Shown here: positions 4,995 to 7,761 of the stretch, piece by piece
How the letters are laid out: each line of letters opens with the position of its first letter
How positions within the stretch are numbered: the first letter of the stretch is position 1
Assembly (NCBI GenBank): GCA_003485715.1
Contig: DNIF01000136.1
Span: forward strand, 1-7,761
From: Gammaproteobacteria bacterium
GTDB lineage: Bacteria; Pseudomonadota; Gammaproteobacteria; UBA7966
Length of the DNA stretch: 7,761 bases
Direction: 5' to 3'
Made by a program: the position numbers and the translations under genes
The notes under the pieces: generated by a model
Database searches by the model: none
What the model saw: the letters and a program-made list of their open reading frames with translations, nothing else
Told to the model about the DNA's origin: nothing

Positions 4995-7761
4995 ATGGAA
5001 GACGTGACAATGACTCGCCTGCCCATGAACCGGCACTCGCCTCGGCTCGCTCCCCACTTCACCACCTGGCAGAGCCTGCTTGCGCCCGTCGTCGGCCTGT
5101 CGCTTCTCGCTCTCGCGGGCCAGGCCAGCGCTGACGCCGCCGACGCGGCGCGCTACTACGAGGATGCCGTGCGCCGCGAGGCCGACGGCGACGCCAACGG
5201 GGCCGTCCTGCAATTGAAGAACGCCCTGCTCGAGCAGCCGGATCTGCTGCCGGCGCTGCTCCTGCTGGGGCGCATTCAGGTGGCCTCGGGACTGGGTGCC
5301 GAGGCGGAGACGGCACTGACCGAGGCCCGCCGCCTCGGCGCCGACGCGGGCATCGTCATGCCGCTCCTGGCCCAGGCCTGGCTCATGCAGTTCAAGCAGG
5401 ATCAAGTCATCGACAAGGTGCGTCCGGAAGGCTTCGCCCCGCCCGTCGCCGCCGAACTGCACGTACTGCGCGGGCAGGCACTGCTCGACACCCGACGGCT
5501 GGCAGAGGCCGAGCAGAGCTTCCGTGAGGCCCTCGCCCTTGCGCCCGACCAGGCGGATGCCCATCTGGGTCTGGCCAAGGTGCAGTTACAGCGTGGTGAA
5601 CTGGCCTCAGCCGCCGCCAGTGTCGCGACGGCGCGGGGTCTTGCACCCACATCGGCTGAGGTGTGGAACCACCAGGCCTCGCTGGCGCACGCCGCCGGGG
5701 ACCTGGAGAGCGCGCTCGGTGACTACGCCGAGGCGCTACGGCTCGAACCACGGCATCGCGAGGCCCGCATCGCCCATGCGTCCATCCTGCTCGACCTCGG
5801 GCGGAACGAGGAAGCCGCCGGCGCGCTCGCCAGCCTCGCCGAGACGGCCGGTGACGACCCCCGCGTCGCCTACCTGGAATCGCTGCGTCTGGCCCGGGCC
5901 GGCGACGCCAAGGCCGCCCGTGAGGCGCTCATGCGCGCGGTGGGCGTGCTCGATGCCATCCGCCCGGAGCTCATCGACCGCAACGTGCAACTGCTCATGC
6001 TGGGGGGGCTGGTGAACCACGGCCTCGGGCAGTTCGAGAAGGCCAAGGGGTATTTCGAGCGCATTACGGCCTTCGCACCCGAGATGGTCGGTGCGCGCAA
6101 GCTGCTCGGCAAGATCCTCATCGCCCAGGGCCACGCTGACCGGGCACTCAATGTGCTGACGGAAGCTGAACGCCAGGCGCCGCGCGACCCGGATCTGCTG
6201 TCCCTGCTCGCCTCGGCCTACATGGCACGCGGCCTCAACGACCGCGCCGCCGCCCTGCTGCAACGCGCGGTGGAGGCGACCCAGGACCCTGCCCTGCGCG
6301 CCCAGCTCGGAGTGGCCCGCATCCTCGCCGGTGACACTGGCCTGGGCATGGATGAACTTTCCACCGTGCTCGAAGAACGCCCGGACGATACCCGCGCCGG
6401 GCTGCTGCTGGCGCTGAAGCAGCTCGAGGAGGGGCAGGCAGGCGCGGCCCTTGAGCGCATCGCGCGGCTCCTCGAGCGTGAACCCGCCAATCCCGTGCTG
6501 CTCAATCTGCGCGGGGTGGGCGAACGCCTTGCCGGTGATCTCGCCGCCGCCCGCCGGAGCTTCGAGGCCGCCGCAGCCATCGATGCCAGGTTCCTGCCCG
6601 CACTCATCAATCTGGCACGTCTCGCGGAGATCGAAGGGGACCGCACCGAGGCCCGCAGCCAACTGGAGGCACTGGCGCGCGCGCACCCCGATGATCGCGA
6701 GCTGTTGCTGGCGCGCGTGCGTCTGGCCCGCAGCGAAGGTGCGTTCGCCGAGGCGGCGCGCCTGCTCGACCGGCTGCGTACCCTGAATCCGGACGACATC
6801 CCCATCCGCATCGCCCAGGTCGATCTCGACCTCAGCGCCGGCGACGGCGCGCGCGCGCTGCGTTCGGCCGAGGAACTGGCGGCGCGCTTTCCCGAGGCCC
6901 TCGTGGTCCAGGAAGTTCTGGGCAGAAGCCAGTTGAGTGCCGGGCAGACCGGGGCAGCACGAGTCACTTTCCGCCGTATGGCCGACCGGGCAGGCTTCGA
7001 CGCCCGCTGGCAACTTCGCATCGCGGCCATGCAGCGCGGGATCGGCGCCGAAGACGACGCCCGTCACAGCCTGCAGAAGGCCATCAAGGCGGAGCCCGGA
7101 CTACCCGCACCGCGCCGCGACCTCGCCGTGCTGGAACTGGATAACGGGCATCCCGAACGCACCCTCGAACTCGCCCGCGGGCTCCGCAAGGACTTCCCGG
7201 ACGACCTCCTCGCCCGGCAACTCGAGGCTGACGCCCTGCTGGCCCTGGGCGATGCCGCGGGCGCTCGTGCGGCCTATGCCGAGGTCCATGCCCGCGAGCC
7301 GAACCTGCCGCGGGTGATCGGCCTTGCCCGTGCGTTGGGCGTGCTTGGGGATCTTGCAGGCGCGACAAAGCTCCTTGCCGAATGGCACGCGGCACATCCG
7401 GAGGACGATCTCGCGGGGCTGGCGCTGGCGGAGTTCCAGTCACGCTCCGGCGAGACCGCCGCCGCTACCGCCACCTTCGAAGGTCTGCTTGCTCGCAGTC
7501 CGGATAATCCACTCCTGCTCAACAATCTGGCGCAGTTGCTGGCCGTAAGCGACGCGACGCGGGCGATCACGCTGGCGCGCCGGGCAGTTGAGCAGGCACC
7601 AACCGACGCAGATTTCCTTGACACCCTGGGCTGGCTGCTGGTGACCACCGATATGGCCGACGAGGGGCTGCGCTATCTGCGCGAGGCGCAGGCGCGGGCG
7701 GCCGACAACCCGACGCACGCCTATCACGTAGCGATGGCGCTCGACCGCCTCGGCCGCGCGG
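4995..7761 (+). CDS. prsT: PrsT-like TPR-repeat protein of the PEP-CTERM/exosortase system (3' end outside window)
   Basis: The frame is open from ATG 4995 to the window edge, 922 residues without a stop. It is built almost entirely of helical TPR-like units (A/G at turn positions, LL..A...G...A pattern), about two dozen by eye. N-terminal features match the PrsT family: a polar leader, a hydrophobic core 'LLAPVVGLSLLALAG', then 'AARYYEDAVRREADGDANGA' and 'AVLQLKNAL' at 70-78, followed by 'LLLLGRIQ' and 'LGADAGIVMPLLAQAWL'. The end also fits: 'DTLGWLL' at 876-882 and 'YHVAMALDRLGRA' at the edge. PrsT proteins are about 900 residues long, so little is missing. They occur with exosortase and exopolysaccharide loci and are thought to be periplasmic or outer-membrane scaffolds for assembly. 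The signal ends ASA at 46 with no lipobox cysteine, unlike the lipoproteins usual in the family. Family assignment is fairly confident; generic TPR protein is the alternative. Confidence 0.82.
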   Translation, partial: MEDVTMTRLPMNRHSPRLAPHFTTWQSLLAPVVGLSLLALAGQASADAADAARYYEDAVRREADGDANGAVLQLKNALLEQPDLLPALLLLGRIQVASGLGAEAETALTEARRLGADAGIVMPLLAQAWLMQFKQDQVIDKVRPEGFAPPVAAELHVLRGQALLDTRRLAEAEQSFREALALAPDQADAHLGLAKVQLQRGELASAAASVATARGLAPTSAEVWNHQASLAHAAGDLESALGDYAEALRLEPRHREARIAHASILLDLGRNEEAAGALASLAETAGDDPRVAYLESLRLARAGDAKAAREALMRAVGVLDAIRPELIDRNVQLLMLGGLVNHGLGQFEKAKGYFERITAFAPEMVGARKLLGKILIAQGHADRALNVLTEAERQAPRDPDLLSLLASAYMARGLNDRAAALLQRAVEATQDPALRAQLGVARILAGDTGLGMDELSTVLEERPDDTRAGLLLALKQLEEGQAGAALERIARLLEREPANPVLLNLRGVGERLAGDLAAARRSFEAAAAIDARFLPALINLARLAEIEGDRTEARSQLEALARAHPDDRELLLARVRLARSEGAFAEAARLLDRLRTLNPDDIPIRIAQVDLDLSAGDGARALRSAEELAARFPEALVVQEVLGRSQLSAGQTGAARVTFRRMADRAGFDARWQLRIAAMQRGIGAEDDARHSLQKAIKAEPGLPAPRRDLAVLELDNGHPERTLELARGLRKDFPDDLLARQLEADALLALGDAAGARAAYAEVHAREPNLPRVIGLARALGVLGDLAGATKLLAEWHAAHPEDDLAGLALAEFQSRSGETAAATATFEGLLARSPDNPLLLNNLAQLLAVSDATRAITLARRAVEQAPTDADFLDTLGWLLVTTDMADEGLRYLREAQARAADNPTHAYHVAMALDRLGRA

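Noticed and set aside
4506..5564. Minus-strand open frame of 352 codons spanning the ribBA-TPR junction
   Set aside because: It is antisense to two well-supported genes and has low-complexity Gly/Gln/Ala/Arg composition without recognisable motifs.
5736..7067. Minus-strand open frame of 443 codons opposite the TPR gene
   Set aside because: It lies entirely within the PrsT-like gene, shows no recognisable domain, and is the mirror expected from high third-position GC.

Overview
The window is GC-rich throughout, with third codon positions mostly G or C. It reads like a chromosomal segment of a Gram-negative proteobacterium. The evidence for that is a TonB-dependent outer-membrane receptor, an exported protein with a PEP-CTERM-type C-terminal sorting tail, and a long TPR protein of the PrsT type that accompanies exosortase/PEP-CTERM systems. 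A halophilic, sulfur-oxidising or environmental gammaproteobacterium would fit, but the genus cannot be read from this sequence. All four genes lie on the + strand.

Layout. (1) Bases 1-1904 hold the C-terminal 633 residues of a TonB-dependent receptor; its plug and start lie upstream of the window. (2) Bases 1905-2261 are a 357-base intergenic stretch. It carries degenerate copies of the dispersed 'GTCATTCCCGC...GCGGGAATCCAG' palindromic repeat, then a leader with a 7-bp hairpin. (3) Bases 2262-3440 encode a 392-residue exported protein with a signal peptide, an unrecognised beta-type domain, calcium-binding thrombospondin-type-3-like repeats, and a tail reading VPLPFG, a hydrophobic stretch, then RRR. 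(4) Bases 3441-3689 hold two hairpins, the second a convincing rho-independent terminator, followed by a palindromic segment and a remnant of another dispersed repeat. (5) Bases 3690-4934 encode a RibBA-type protein. Its GTP cyclohydrolase II half looks intact, but its DHBP synthase half has lost most recognisable catalytic residues. (6) From 4995 to beyond the window end runs a TPR-repeat protein (at least 922 residues) resembling PrsT.

How they fit together. The sorting-tail protein and the PrsT-like protein suggest that this organism runs an exosortase-type surface sorting pathway. No exosortase or polysaccharide gene is visible here. The receptor and the RibBA-like gene have no obvious link to that pathway. 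The terminator after the sorting-tail gene indicates that the ribBA-like gene starts a new transcription unit, which may include the TPR gene 60 bases downstream. The most notable points are the degenerate DHBP synthase domain, the non-canonical sorting tail, the lack of a lipobox in the PrsT-like protein, and unusual insertions and cysteine pairs in the receptor. No RNA gene, CRISPR array, insertion sequence or complete mobile element was seen.
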